A stretch of 64,000 bases of DNA from Maribacter sp. (GCA_011050675.1 DRFI01000031.1:1-64000); one strand, 5' to 3'; shown: positions 45,275 through 54,859, counted from the first letter of the stretch. Notes: generated by a model from the sequence alone, not told the origin. Translations and numbers: made by a program.

Positions 45275-45751
45275 TTTATAAATTTTGGAATCTTGGTTTT
45301 AATAGCTTAAAAATAAAACAGTTATGTGTTATTTTAAAGTTTTCATCACATAATAATTTAAAATTTTGGCACAGGTCGTAAAAAAAATAAAAACCCTTGT
45401 TTTTTCAATTTTTTTGATTTCATTTGTTCTGTCCTAATACACTACTTAGTGCGTTAGTGATTTCAAGCTTTTAGCTGAACATTATGTATCGTTATTCTAT
45501 GTTCGGGTTTGAGGGGAATTGGAAGTTTTTCCCACAAATGGCTTATAAGATAGGTTGCCGATTAGTTAAGCACACTTCCGATCCTTATTCTACAATCATG
45601 CAAAGTCAGCATGATTACTTCTTCATTCCTACCACACAGATGCAAATCTTGGTGTGATCATTTGCTTAAGATGGTTACGTTTTCTTAACTTTAAGTCTTC
45701 AGGCTTGTTGCTATATTTATAAAATATCAAATTTCATAATAATTCAATTTC
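45275..45751 (+). promoter_or_regulatory. Long hairpin-rich leader before the polyamine operon
   Basis: The 477-base gap contains several inverted repeats after 45440: CACTA/TAGTG, GGGGAA/TTTCCC (about 45514-45532), ATCATGC/GCATGAT (45595-45615) and CACAC/GTGTG around AGAT/ATCT (about 45633-45655). Its base composition is richer in GC than neighbouring gaps. The start codon is at 45752. A structured 5' leader that responds to arginine or polyamines is possible. A 57-codon ORF (45484-45657) overlaps it. Confidence 0.4.
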
Positions 45752-47164
45752 ATGAATACCAAATACATTGATCTAATCGATCAAACTTATTATTTTCCTC
45801 AAGAAGAGTTTAATTTAGATGGTGAGCACTTACAATTTCACGGCATACCTTTAAATGAATTAGTTAAAGAATATGGTAGTCCTTTAAAATTTACATACCT
45901 ACCAAAAATTTCTGATAACATACTTAGGGCCAAAAATTGGTTTGCAAACGCTATAGAAAAAAACAACTATAAAGGTAAATACCATTATTGTTATTGTACA
46001 AAAAGCTCTCATTTTCAGCATGTAATGCATGAGGCTTTAAAGAATGATATACATATGGAAACCTCCTCTGCTTTCGATATTAATATTATTGAAAAACTTA
46101 AAGCAGATGGCAAGTTAACAGACGATACGTTTGTAATCTGTAACGGTTTTAAACGGGAAAAATACATTGATAACATCGCTAGATTAATTAATAATGGTCA
46201 CAAAAATTGTGTACCTATTATAGATAATTACGAAGAAATAGATTTGTTGTCAGAGGTTATTAATGACACTTTTAAAGTTGGTATTCGTATTGCGTCTGAA
46301 GAGGAGCCTAAATTTGAGTTCTATACTTCTCGTTTAGGAATAGGCTATAAGAATATTGTGCCTTTTTATGAGAATCAAATAAAGGATAATGATAAGGTTG
46401 AGCTTAAAATGCTTCATTTTTTCATTAATACTGGTATTCGTGATAATGCTTATTATTGGAACGAACTTGTAAAGTGTTTAAAAGTATATGTTCGTTTAAA
46501 GAAGATTTGTCCTTCATTAGATAGCTTAAATATTGGTGGTGGTTTTCCTATTAAAAACTCATTGGCTTTTGATTATGATTATCAATATATGATCAATGAA
46601 ATTTTAAACCAAATCAATATTACGTGTTCAGAAGCAGATGTACCTGTTCCTCATATTTTCACCGAATTCGGTAGTTTTACTGTAGGTGAAAGTGGTGGAG
46701 CCATTTATGAAATCTTATACCAGAAGCAACAGAATGATCGTGAAAAATGGAACATGATAGATTCATCTTTCATTACCACTTTGCCAGATACTTGGGCTAT
46801 TAATAAAAGATTTATCATGTTGCCAATTAATCGTTGGAACGATGAATACGAAAGGGTATTATTGGGTGGACTTACTTGTGATAGTGATGATTACTACAAT
46901 AGCGAGCAAAACATGAACGCCATTTATTTACCTAAATATAAAAGAGAGAAACCATTGTATATCGGTTTTTTCAATACTGGGGCATATCAAGAATCAATTG
47001 GTGGTTATGGAGGGTTGCAACACTGTTTAATTCCGCAGCCAAAACATATTTTGATTGATAAAGATGAAAACGGTAACTTCACTTACAAACTTTTTAGAGC
47101 CCAACAAAAGGCAGAAGATCTATTGGGTATTTTAGGTTATGATGTTGAAGAAGGCACTGAATAA
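45752..47164 (+). CDS. speA: Arginine decarboxylase (PLP type III fold)
   Basis: At 470 residues this is the shorter, decarboxylase-only form compared with the roughly 630 residues of E. coli SpeA. The PLP lysine is probably K84 (CYCTKSSHF). The barrel has the glycine-rich LNIGGGFPI, and the second domain contains TCDSDDYY, the decarboxylase substrate-binding C-D pair, and GAYQESIGGYGG. It makes agmatine from arginine. The agmatinase gene follows after 93 bases and the whole set to 52543 may be one transcript. Reaction assigned from family and neighbourhood. Confidence 0.88.
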   Translation: MNTKYIDLIDQTYYFPQEEFNLDGEHLQFHGIPLNELVKEYGSPLKFTYLPKISDNILRAKNWFANAIEKNNYKGKYHYCYCTKSSHFQHVMHEALKNDIHMETSSAFDINIIEKLKADGKLTDDTFVICNGFKREKYIDNIARLINNGHKNCVPIIDNYEEIDLLSEVINDTFKVGIRIASEEEPKFEFYTSRLGIGYKNIVPFYENQIKDNDKVELKMLHFFINTGIRDNAYYWNELVKCLKVYVRLKKICPSLDSLNIGGGFPIKNSLAFDYDYQYMINEILNQINITCSEADVPVPHIFTEFGSFTVGESGGAIYEILYQKQQNDREKWNMIDSSFITTLPDTWAINKRFIMLPINRWNDEYERVLLGGLTCDSDDYYNSEQNMNAIYLPKYKREKPLYIGFFNTGAYQESIGGYGGLQHCLIPQPKHILIDKDENGNFTYKLFRAQQKAEDLLGILGYDVEEGTE

Positions 47165-47257
47165 AAATAGATTGGCGATAAAGACCGATAAACATAGAAT
47201 TACGTATATAACATTGAATAGATTACTAAAAAACCACTTAACAATAGCTAAAATATC

Positions 47258-48196
47258 ATGAGTACATCTAAGAATTATGCCGGAATTTCCGATGAATTCG
47301 CACAACTAGAAAAATCCAAAATTATCTTAATACCTGTTCCTTATGATGGAACAAGCACTTGGGGTAAAGGAGCGGACAAAGGTCCTGAAGCTTTTTTAGA
47401 AGCTTCAGAAAACATGGAATTGTATGATATTGAAACCGATTCTGAAGTTTATAAACAAGGAATTCATTTAACAGCGCCAATTACTGAGAACAGTTCTCCA
47501 GAGGCAATGGTTAATGCGGTGCATAACATTACAAAAGACTTTATTAAACGCAATAAGTTTGTAACCTTGTTTGGCGGTGAACATTCTATTTCTATTGGTT
47601 CTATACGTGCCTTTAACGAATGTTTCGATAATTTAACGGTATTGCAGATAGATGCTCATGCCGATTTAAGAGAATCTTACGAAGGTACAAAGTACAACCA
47701 TGCTTGTGCAGTGTATGAAGCTAACCAGACCACTAATTTGGTTCAGGTAGGTATACGTTCTATGGATATTATTGAAAAGACCTTAATGGATGAAGAAAAA
47801 ACATTCTTCGCCCATGATATGATAGCCGATGAATATTGGTCAGATAAGGTGATTGAGGCAATGACAGAAAATGTGTTCATTACGTTTGATTTAGATGCTT
47901 TTGACCCATCAATTATGCCATCTACAGGTACTCCAGAACCAGGTGGATTGCTTTGGTATGAAACTATGGAATTCTTAAAGCAGGTTTTTGCCGATAAGAA
48001 TGTTGTAGGTTTTGATATTGTAGAGCTATGCCCTAATAAAAACGAAAGATCGTCAGATTTCTTGGCGGCAAAATTATATTACAAAATGCTCAGCTATAAA
48101 TTTGCAGGGCAAGATATCGATCAAGAGTATGACAATACTTTTGATGTAGATTATAAAGCAATCACGAATTCAAAATTTGAAGATGACGAAGACTAA
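47258..48196 (+). CDS. speB: Agmatinase (ureohydrolase family)
   Basis: The 312-residue protein has the three manganese-binding segments of the arginase family: LFGGEHSI, IDAHADLR and TFDLDAFDPS, and the region CPNKNERSSDFLAAKL. It hydrolyses agmatine to putrescine and urea, using the product of the gene before it. Its last 14 bases overlap the start of the deoxyhypusine-synthase-like gene, so translation is coupled. Confidence 0.94.
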   Translation: MSTSKNYAGISDEFAQLEKSKIILIPVPYDGTSTWGKGADKGPEAFLEASENMELYDIETDSEVYKQGIHLTAPITENSSPEAMVNAVHNITKDFIKRNKFVTLFGGEHSISIGSIRAFNECFDNLTVLQIDAHADLRESYEGTKYNHACAVYEANQTTNLVQVGIRSMDIIEKTLMDEEKTFFAHDMIADEYWSDKVIEAMTENVFITFDLDAFDPSIMPSTGTPEPGGLLWYETMEFLKQVFADKNVVGFDIVELCPNKNERSSDFLAAKLYYKMLSYKFAGQDIDQEYDNTFDVDYKAITNSKFEDDED

Positions 48197-49160
48197 AGGT
48201 GCAATCACCAATTTTATAGAAAAATACTACTTACATTTTAATGCTGCAGCATTAGTAGATGCTGCTAAAGGTTATGAAGAGCAACTAGATAATGGTGCCA
48301 AAATGTTGGTGTCGTTAGCTGGTGCAATGTCTACTGCAGAATTGGGTAAAATCTTCGCAGAGGTTATCCGTCAAGATAAAGTTCAGATTATATCTTGTAC
48401 AGGTGCAAATTTAGAAGAGGATATCATGAATTTGGTAGCACATTCTCATTACAAACGTGTGCCTAACTACAGAGATCTTACACCGCAGGACGAATGGGAT
48501 TTGTTGGAGAAAGGTTTAAACCGAGTTACAGATACTTGCATACCAGAAGAAGAAGCATTTAGAAGACTACAAGAACACATTTTTAAAATTTGGAAAGATG
48601 CAGATGATAAAGGTGAGCGTTTTTTACCTCATGAATTCATGTACAAAATGTTACTTTCAGGTGTATTAGAGGAATATTACGAGATAGACCTTAAAGATTC
48701 TTGGATGTACGCTGCTGCAGAGAAAAACCTGCCTATTATTTGCCCAGGATGGGAAGATAGTACTATGGGTAACATCTTTGCAAGCTATGTAATGAAAGGC
48801 GAGTTGAAGGCGAGTACTATGAAATCTGGTATTGAGTATATGACTTTCTTGGCAGATTGGTATACTGCAAATTCTGAAAACGGAATTGGATTCTTCCAAA
48901 TAGGTGGAGGTATTGCTGGCGATTTTCCAATTTGCGTAGTACCAATGTTATACCAAGATATGGAGCGTACAGATACTCCATTCTGGAGCTATTTCTGTCA
49001 AATTAGCGATAGCACTACTAGTTATGGTTCTTATTCTGGCGCCGTACCTAATGAAAAAATAACTTGGGGTAAATTAGATATTAATACTCCTAAATATATT
49101 ATAGAAAGTGATGCGACAATTGTTGCTCCCTTAATTTTTGCTTACCTATTAGATATGTAA
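48183..49160 (+). CDS. Deoxyhypusine-synthase-like enzyme
   Basis: Start taken at the ATG at 48183 (a TTG at 48177 is in frame). The 325-residue protein keeps key features of deoxyhypusine synthase: LSGAMSTAELG-type NAD-binding segment (VSLAGAMSTAELGKI), CTGANLEEDIMNLVAH, and the catalytic lysine context TWGK (K297). In eukaryotes the enzyme modifies eIF5A with spermidine; bacteria lack hypusine, and the bacterial homologues probably make or use homospermidine or related polyamines. Its place right behind agmatinase fits putrescine as a substrate. Confidence 0.9.
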   Translation: MTKTKGAITNFIEKYYLHFNAAALVDAAKGYEEQLDNGAKMLVSLAGAMSTAELGKIFAEVIRQDKVQIISCTGANLEEDIMNLVAHSHYKRVPNYRDLTPQDEWDLLEKGLNRVTDTCIPEEEAFRRLQEHIFKIWKDADDKGERFLPHEFMYKMLLSGVLEEYYEIDLKDSWMYAAAEKNLPIICPGWEDSTMGNIFASYVMKGELKASTMKSGIEYMTFLADWYTANSENGIGFFQIGGGIAGDFPICVVPMLYQDMERTDTPFWSYFCQISDSTTSYGSYSGAVPNEKITWGKLDINTPKYIIESDATIVAPLIFAYLLDM

Positions 49161-49162
49161 TT

Positions 49163-49486
49163 ATGGACAAGAACGCACATTTAAATAGAGTCATTGTTGA
49201 CTTTAAAAAATTGACGCCAGAAGTTCTTAAACTTTTGGTAGATAGATACCCAGATGGGTATGATGATCGTAATATTATCACTTTCAGAAATTCGCAAGGA
49301 GAACGTATAGAAGCTGTTGAGGTTTTAACCGAGGATACTAAGTATTTGGTAAAGATCAGTGCTAAACTTGAGTATACAATGGAGAATTATGATGAGGATG
49401 ATTACGAAGATTTCGCTGATGATGATCCAACTGCAGTAGTTGAGCCAGATCCAGAAGAGATGGTCGATGGCGAAGACGAAGATTAA
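49163..49486 (+). CDS. Small acidic protein of the polyamine cluster
   Basis: The 107-residue protein starts 2 bases after the previous stop. Residues about 1-75 look like a folded domain (LNRVIVDFKKLTPEVLKLLV, TKYLVKISAKLEYTM); the end is a strongly acidic tail of Asp/Glu. Its position after the synthase-like gene with a 2-base spacing suggests it works with that enzyme or binds polyamines through its acidic tail. No family recognised. Confidence 0.75.
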   Translation: MDKNAHLNRVIVDFKKLTPEVLKLLVDRYPDGYDDRNIITFRNSQGERIEAVEVLTEDTKYLVKISAKLEYTMENYDEDDYEDFADDDPTAVVEPDPEEMVDGEDED

Positions 49487-49607
49487 TTCTTCTGTATTGT
49501 TTAAAAAATAGTTAACAAATTACAATTCCGGTTTGCAATTAGTAAACCGGATAATTGAGTATTACCATAAAAAATAAACTAAATATCGTTGTGCTTACAA
49601 CAGGTAT

Positions 49608-51134
49608 ATGAAAATTGATGAAATTGAAAATATTGAATTAAAGTTTTTAGATCTTGATGATTATCAAGAATTGAAAACAGCTATGATTTCTGCTTATACC
49701 AACATGCCTGGTTCATATTGGAAAGAAGAACATATAAAATCTTTAATCGATAAATTTCCAGAAGGCCAAGTAGTTATAAAAATTAATGGTCAATTGGCAG
49801 GTGTAGCATTATCTATTGTTGTTGATTATAATGCTTTCGATGACACCCACACCTACGAACAAATTACAGGTAAGTATAGTTTTGATACTCATAATGATGA
49901 AGGCGATGTACTTTATGGTATTGAGGTTTTTATAAAACCTAGCTTTAGAGGTCTTCGTTTGGGTCGTCGCTTATATGATTACAGGAAAGAACTTTGCGAG
50001 AAATTGAATTTAAAAAGTATAGCTTTTGGTGGTCGTATGCCAAATTACCACAAGTATGCATCAGAACTATCGCCAAAAGAATATATCGATAAGGTTCGTC
50101 GTAAAGAAATTCAAGATCCAGTTCTAAATTTTCAGATCAGCAATGATTTTCATCCTGCAAAGGTAATGAAGGGGTATTTAGATGGCGATAAGGCATCACA
50201 AGACTTTGCTATTTTAATGGAGTGGGATAATATCTATTATCAAAAACCTTCAAAGAAAGCAGCAACAAAGAAAACGGTTATTCGCCTTGGATTAATTCAA
50301 TGGCAAATGCGACCTTATAAAGATTTAGATGAATTGCTGGAGCAAGCGGAGTACTTTATAGATGCCGTATCTGGCTATCGGTCAGACTTTGCCCTGTTCC
50401 CAGAATTTTTTAATGCACCGTTAATGGCTGGTAATAACCATATGTCTACGGCAGATGCTATTAGGGAACTTGCAAAGCATACACAGGCAATTGCACATAA
50501 ATTTTCTGAATTCTCAATTTCCTATAACATAAATATTATAACTGGTAGTATGCCAGAAATGATAGATGGTCGTTTGTACAACGTTGGTTATTTATGTAGA
50601 CGTGACGGTACTATGGAACGCTATGAGAAATTACATGTTACACCAGACGAAGCCAAAGTATGGGGTATGCAAGGTGGTAATCAAATAAAAGCATTTGATA
50701 CGGATTGTGGTAAAATAGGAGTATTAATATGTTACGATTCTGAGTTCCCTGAACTTAGTCGCTTATTGGCAGATGAAGGCATGGATATCTTGTTCGTTCC
50801 TTTCTTGACCGATACCCAAAATGGGTATTCTAGAGTACGTAATTGTGCACAGGCAAGAGCTATTGAGAACGAATGTTATGTGGCTATCGCCGGTAGTGTA
50901 GGTAACTTACCAAATGTTCAGAATATGGATATTCAATTTGCACAGTCGATGGTATTTACTCCGTGTGATTTCTCTTTTCCAACTAACGGAATAAAAGCAG
51001 AAGCTACACCGAATACCGAAATGATATTAATTGCCGATGTAGATATAAGTTTACTTCGTGAACTAAATCAATTTGGGGCAGTACGTAACCTTCGTGATAG
51101 AAGAACTGATTTATTTGAATTAAAAAAGAAATAG
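49608..51134 (+). CDS. GNAT acetyltransferase - nitrilase fusion protein
   Basis: A 508-residue two-domain protein. The N-terminal GNAT domain (about 1-210) has the acetyl-CoA loop FIKPSFRGLRLGRRLYD. The C-terminal carbon-nitrogen hydrolase domain (about 225-505) has the Glu-Lys-Cys triad: E266 (ALFPEFFNAP), K341 (YEKLHVTPDE) and C375 (VLICYDSEFPE). The family commonly carries amidase activity. In the polyamine cluster it may acylate and deacylate a polyamine or a glutamyl derivative; this is inferred. The RimK-like gene follows after 38 bases. Confidence 0.9.
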   Translation: MKIDEIENIELKFLDLDDYQELKTAMISAYTNMPGSYWKEEHIKSLIDKFPEGQVVIKINGQLAGVALSIVVDYNAFDDTHTYEQITGKYSFDTHNDEGDVLYGIEVFIKPSFRGLRLGRRLYDYRKELCEKLNLKSIAFGGRMPNYHKYASELSPKEYIDKVRRKEIQDPVLNFQISNDFHPAKVMKGYLDGDKASQDFAILMEWDNIYYQKPSKKAATKKTVIRLGLIQWQMRPYKDLDELLEQAEYFIDAVSGYRSDFALFPEFFNAPLMAGNNHMSTADAIRELAKHTQAIAHKFSEFSISYNINIITGSMPEMIDGRLYNVGYLCRRDGTMERYEKLHVTPDEAKVWGMQGGNQIKAFDTDCGKIGVLICYDSEFPELSRLLADEGMDILFVPFLTDTQNGYSRVRNCAQARAIENECYVAIAGSVGNLPNVQNMDIQFAQSMVFTPCDFSFPTNGIKAEATPNTEMILIADVDISLLRELNQFGAVRNLRDRRTDLFELKKK

Positions 51135-51172
51135 GATAATTCCGGTAAATCGGAGTCAAAAAAAAACAAATA

Positions 51173-52543
51173 TTGGATAATTTACAGATTATAGGTAGTG
51201 AAGAATGGTGTGTGTTTAATGATTTAGGCATTCCTGCTATAAAAGCAAGGGTGGATTCTGGAGCAAAAACATCTTCCATTCAAGCAACCAATTTTAAAAT
51301 AGTTATAAAAGGTGGTCATGAATGGGTAAAATTTGAGGTTAGTCCTTTACAGGAAAATCGCAGCATTGCAATTGAGTGTCAAGCACGGTTAGTAGACCGT
51401 CGTATGGTAAAAAGCTCATCGGGTATTTCTGAAGAACGTTTGGTGATTAAAACACCCGTTACAATTGGCGATTCTACTTTTGAGATAGAGTTGACATTGG
51501 CAAATAGAGATACGATGGAGTTTCGTATGTTATTGGGTAGGGAAGCTTTAAATGATCGTTTTATAGTAAACCCAGCTTTAAACTATCAATTACAATCTTT
51601 TGAAGATAGTGAGGTAAATAAAAAATATGCTCCTTATTTTAAAGAGAAAACAGGATTAAAAATTGCGCTATTAGCAAGTAATCCGAACCTGTATAGCAAC
51701 AAAAGAATCATGGAAGCTGCTGAGGCAAGAGGTCATGAAATTGATTTCTTGAATGTAGAACAGGTTTATATGAAACTTGATGCACATTCTCCTGAAATTA
51801 GATATCGTGGTGGTATTATTTTAAAGGATTATGATGCTGTTATTCCACGTATTAAACCCTCTGTAACTTTTTATGGATGTGCGTTAATTCGTCAATTCAA
51901 TAACTTGGGCGTGTATTGTCAAAACTCAGCAGAGGCTATTACCCAATCTAGGGATAAGTTGTTTGCATCTCAGTTATTTTCCAAGAACGATATACATATA
52001 CCTATAACAGGTTTTGCAAAATCGCCAATGGATACCAAAGACTTGATCAAAATGGTTAATGGTGCACCATTGATAATTAAGCTTCTAGAAAGTACACAAG
52101 GTAAAGGTGTTGTTTTGGCAGAGACCAATAAGGCTGCAGAAAGTGTTATTAATGCCTTTAAGAGTGTTAACACGAACATTCTGGTGCAAGAGTTTATTAA
52201 AGAAGCAAACGGACAGGATATACGTTGTTTCGTGGTAAACGGTAGAGTAGTGGCAAGTATGCAACGCCAAGCTCAAAAAGGGGAGTTTAGGGCTAATATT
52301 CATCAGGGTGGTACTGCTTCTATTATTAGAATAACTGCAGACGAAAAGAAACTTGCTTTAAAGGCAGCTAAAGTATTAAACCTTGCAGTTGCCGGTGTAG
52401 ATATTATTCGTTCTAATAAAGGACCTTTATTGTTAGAGGTAAATTCTTCTCCAGGTTTAGAAGGTATAGAAAATGCTACAGGTAAAGATATCGCCAACGC
52501 TATGATCGTAGCGATTGAAAAGCGATTAAAGTTTATTGGTTAA
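51173..52543 (+). CDS. RimK-like ATP-grasp ligase fused to a protease-like N-terminal domain
   Basis: The start is the TTG at 51173: no in-frame ATG exists upstream (stop at 51146-51148), and the next methionine lies far inside the domain. Residues about 1-140 match the ATP-dependent zinc-protease-like domain (IPAIKARVDSGAKTSSI, LLGREALNDRF) with its aspartyl-protease-like fold. Residues about 160-455 are the ATP-grasp ligase (PLIIKLLESTQGKGVVLAE, FIKEANGQDIRCFVVN, LLLEVNSSPGLEGIE). RimK-type ligases add glutamate to a protein or small amine. It is last in the polyamine cluster and ends at a terminator. Confidence 0.9.
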   Translation: MDNLQIIGSEEWCVFNDLGIPAIKARVDSGAKTSSIQATNFKIVIKGGHEWVKFEVSPLQENRSIAIECQARLVDRRMVKSSSGISEERLVIKTPVTIGDSTFEIELTLANRDTMEFRMLLGREALNDRFIVNPALNYQLQSFEDSEVNKKYAPYFKEKTGLKIALLASNPNLYSNKRIMEAAEARGHEIDFLNVEQVYMKLDAHSPEIRYRGGIILKDYDAVIPRIKPSVTFYGCALIRQFNNLGVYCQNSAEAITQSRDKLFASQLFSKNDIHIPITGFAKSPMDTKDLIKMVNGAPLIIKLLESTQGKGVVLAETNKAAESVINAFKSVNTNILVQEFIKEANGQDIRCFVVNGRVVASMQRQAQKGEFRANIHQGGTASIIRITADEKKLALKAAKVLNLAVAGVDIIRSNKGPLLLEVNSSPGLEGIENATGKDIANAMIVAIEKRLKFIG

Positions 52544-52615
52544 TATTTATGATTGTTCATTAACTAACCTTAACAAGGTGGTCATTTTTTTGAATGGCTA
52601 TTTGTTGTATTCCTA

Positions 52616-52654
52616 TAAAAAAAGAGGTTACCTATTAAGGCAACCTCTTTTAAT
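52616..52654 (+). terminator. Terminator of the polyamine cluster
   Basis: Arms AAAAGAGGTT and AACCTCTTTT around a 12-base loop, 73 bases after the RimK-like stop, followed by TAATTTATTT. Confidence 0.8.
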
Positions 52655-52753
52655 TTATTTGAGTTTTAGCACTTTATAAAGGTTCGTTAAAACCAATTCT
52701 AATGGTTTATGTACCAAGAACCTTAAAAGGTTGCTAAGGCTAAATTTATAAGT

Positions 52754-53176
52754 TTATCCCATAAACATAATACTGGAAATAATAGCCCAGATACCAAGAA
52801 TTATGGCAGCTAAACCAAATTTTCCTTGCAAAGGGGCAAGTTTAGCTCTTAATTCTTCTCCTTTTTTCATAGCTCCCTCATTTTTAGATAAAAGCATTTC
52901 TTGAATCATGCCATAACCTAATAAGAAGCCTAATACTGCAGTAACTATACTAACAGCAATCCAAGTAATCCACCAAATTGGAAAAGTGCCCAGCAAACCA
53001 ATGCTTAATACGGCACTAATGATTCCCCATATACCCCAGATACAAAAAATTAAGCCGATCCAACCTTGGTAAGGTGTAATCTTATCTAAAAGCTCTTTTG
53101 CATTTGGTTTTTTTGATAAAAGCAATGAAGGCGCCGCTAGTAGCCCAAGAATAATTAATGTAAGTCCGTAAATCAT
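52754..53176 (-). CDS. Small polytopic membrane protein
   Basis: The 140-residue protein has four hydrophobic helices: about 1-20, 40-60, 68-90 and 115-138. A repeated glycine-rich half is visible: [20 protein letters not shown] near 30-50 and [20 protein letters not shown] near 108-130, the latter ending [12 protein letters not shown]. Two related halves point to internal duplication. Function unknown. Confidence 0.8.
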   Translation of the reverse strand: MIYGLTLIILGLLAAPSLLLSKKPNAKELLDKITPYQGWIGLIFCIWGIWGIISAVLSIGLLGTFPIWWITWIAVSIVTAVLGFLLGYGMIQEMLLSKNEGAMKKGEELRAKLAPLQGKFGLAAIILGIWAIISSIMFMG

Positions 53177-53353
53177 AATTTTAACTTTTTGTTGGTTTCC
53201 TGAGGATAACGGACGTTTATTCGATTAAGTATAAAGTTGGATTGTTATTTAAATGGTATTATTTTATTAAAATAATCTTTGTGCTAATAATGATTTACAG
53301 GATTATTGTTTAGTGAGATAATCCTTTACTTTTAATTAGTAGTGTGTTTGCGA

Positions 53354-54295
53354 CTACCTTTTCAAATTATCTAACATGGTTTCCGTAGTTTTTTGAAGGT
53401 CGAATTCTGCTTTCCAATTCCAATCTTTTTGTGCAATTGAATCATCAATACTACTTGGCCACGAATTGGCAATCTCTTGTCTAAAATCTGGCTCGTATGC
53501 AATCTTAAATTCTGGGATAACAGCTTTAATGTTTTCTGCCATTTCTTTAGGCGTAAAACTCATTGCAGCTAAATTATAGGCAGATCGTTCTTTAATGTTT
53601 TCTGCAGGGGCTTCCATAATCTGTAACGTGGCACGTATAGCGTCGTCCATGAACATCATTGGTAAGTTAGTGTCTTCTTCTAGAAAGCACGTGTATGAGC
53701 CTTCAGATAAAGCCTTATGATAAATTTCAACAGCGTAATCTGTTGTTCCACCGCCTGGCATAGTTTTCCAACTTATTAGTCCTGGGTATCGTATGCTACG
53801 TACATCGACATTAAATTTATTAAAATAATATTCGCACCATCTTTCACCACTCTGTTTACTTATTCCATAAACGGTACTAGGTTCCATAATGGTATTCTGT
53901 GGTGTATTTTCTTTTGGAGTATTAGGGCCAAAAACAGCAATACTTGAAGGCCAGAAAATTTTCTCGATTTTTTTCTCTTTTGCTAAATTCAATACATTGA
54001 AAAGCGTATTCATGTTAAGATTCCAGGCACGCATAGGAAATTTTTCTGCGGTGGCACTTAACATGGCCGCCATCAAATAAACCTCTGTAATATCATAATA
54101 TGCGATGACCTCCTCTAATGCATCATAATTGGTGGCGTCTAAAATTTCAAACGGTCCAGATTCCATTAAATCCTCGTTACCCTCTCTAATATCACTTGCG
54201 ATAACATGCTCATTACCATATTTTTCTCTAAGTGTTAAAGTTAGTTCTGTTCCTATTTGACCACAGGCCCCAATAATCAATATATATTTTGACAT
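53354..54295 (-). CDS. L-threonine 3-dehydrogenase, GalE-like (short-chain dehydrogenase) type
   Basis: A 313-residue extended SDR with the NAD motif IGACGQIGTEL, then SSIAVFG with the catalytic serine/threonine, and YGISKQSGE with the Tyr-x-x-x-Lys pair. SSIAVFGPNTPKENTPQ, RYPGLISWKTMPGGGTTDYA and MMFMDDAIRAT are characteristic of the GalE-like threonine dehydrogenase first studied in Flavobacterium. It oxidises L-threonine to 2-amino-3-ketobutyrate. No Kbl gene lies next to it. It is a single gene. Confidence 0.92.
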   Translation of the reverse strand: MSKYILIIGACGQIGTELTLTLREKYGNEHVIASDIREGNEDLMESGPFEILDATNYDALEEVIAYYDITEVYLMAAMLSATAEKFPMRAWNLNMNTLFNVLNLAKEKKIEKIFWPSSIAVFGPNTPKENTPQNTIMEPSTVYGISKQSGERWCEYYFNKFNVDVRSIRYPGLISWKTMPGGGTTDYAVEIYHKALSEGSYTCFLEEDTNLPMMFMDDAIRATLQIMEAPAENIKERSAYNLAAMSFTPKEMAENIKAVIPEFKIAYEPDFRQEIANSWPSSIDDSIAQKDWNWKAEFDLQKTTETMLDNLKR

Positions 54296-54358
54296 TAAAA
54301 TTTACGTTAAATGAATTTGAGATAAAGATACCTTTTCTTAAAATTTGTACATTCGCTT

Positions 54359-54859
54359 ATGTCCAAAATTTTATATTTTTTAATAATAGTAACCCTGGTC
54401 GCATCATGTAAAGATGCCGTGTCGGATACAGCAACAATTCATGAATCTCGTTGGGAAGATGTAAGGGATAGCCTGCCAAGTAAAATTCGAGTCGATGCAA
54501 AAGCTAAGACTATCTTAAACGATTGGCTTGAATATAATGCATTGGAAAAGAGTTTTGACAAGATGTATACTTCTGAATTTATAGAAGATTTTGAGCTTGT
54601 AATGGATGAGATGGTAGAGAATCAGAAGAAAATGGAGATAGGTGAGTACCCTGAAAAATTTGATATTCAGCAAATAAAAGGACGGCAGAAAGTTTTTAAA
54701 ACCTATATTTTAAAAACTAAAGGTGATTTGGAGTATAGACAAAATCCTAAGGAATCTATGCTTCAAATGATTACTGCTTTCAACGATTTAAGAAATCAAT
54801 TTAATGTTGTAATCAACAATACCTTACCAGATGAATTACTCGCAAATGAAGAAAATTAG
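54359..54859 (+). CDS. Small lipoprotein with helical body
   Basis: The 166-residue protein has a lipobox at Cys17 (TLVASC). The rest is mainly helical, with charged segments ARAKTILNDWL-type (AKAKTILNDWLEYNALEKSF) and QNPKESMLQMITAFNDLRNQ. In related genomes such proteins are labelled viral A-type inclusion protein, which is not informative. The next gene overlaps its 3' end by 14 bases. Confidence 0.7.
   Translation: MSKILYFLIIVTLVASCKDAVSDTATIHESRWEDVRDSLPSKIRVDAKAKTILNDWLEYNALEKSFDKMYTSEFIEDFELVMDEMVENQKKMEIGEYPEKFDIQQIKGRQKVFKTYILKTKGDLEYRQNPKESMLQMITAFNDLRNQFNVVINNTLPDELLANEEN

Noticed and set aside
45484-45657. 57-codon ORF inside the leader of the polyamine operon
   Set aside because: It starts with an ATG but has odd composition (many aromatic and His/Met residues), and it lies within inverted repeats. 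I treat it as a possible leader peptide only, not as a gene.
52719-52732. Short palindrome AACCTTAAAAGGTT before the gene at 52754
   Set aside because: It lacks a following T-run on either strand and is within the range of chance; not called as a terminator or operator.
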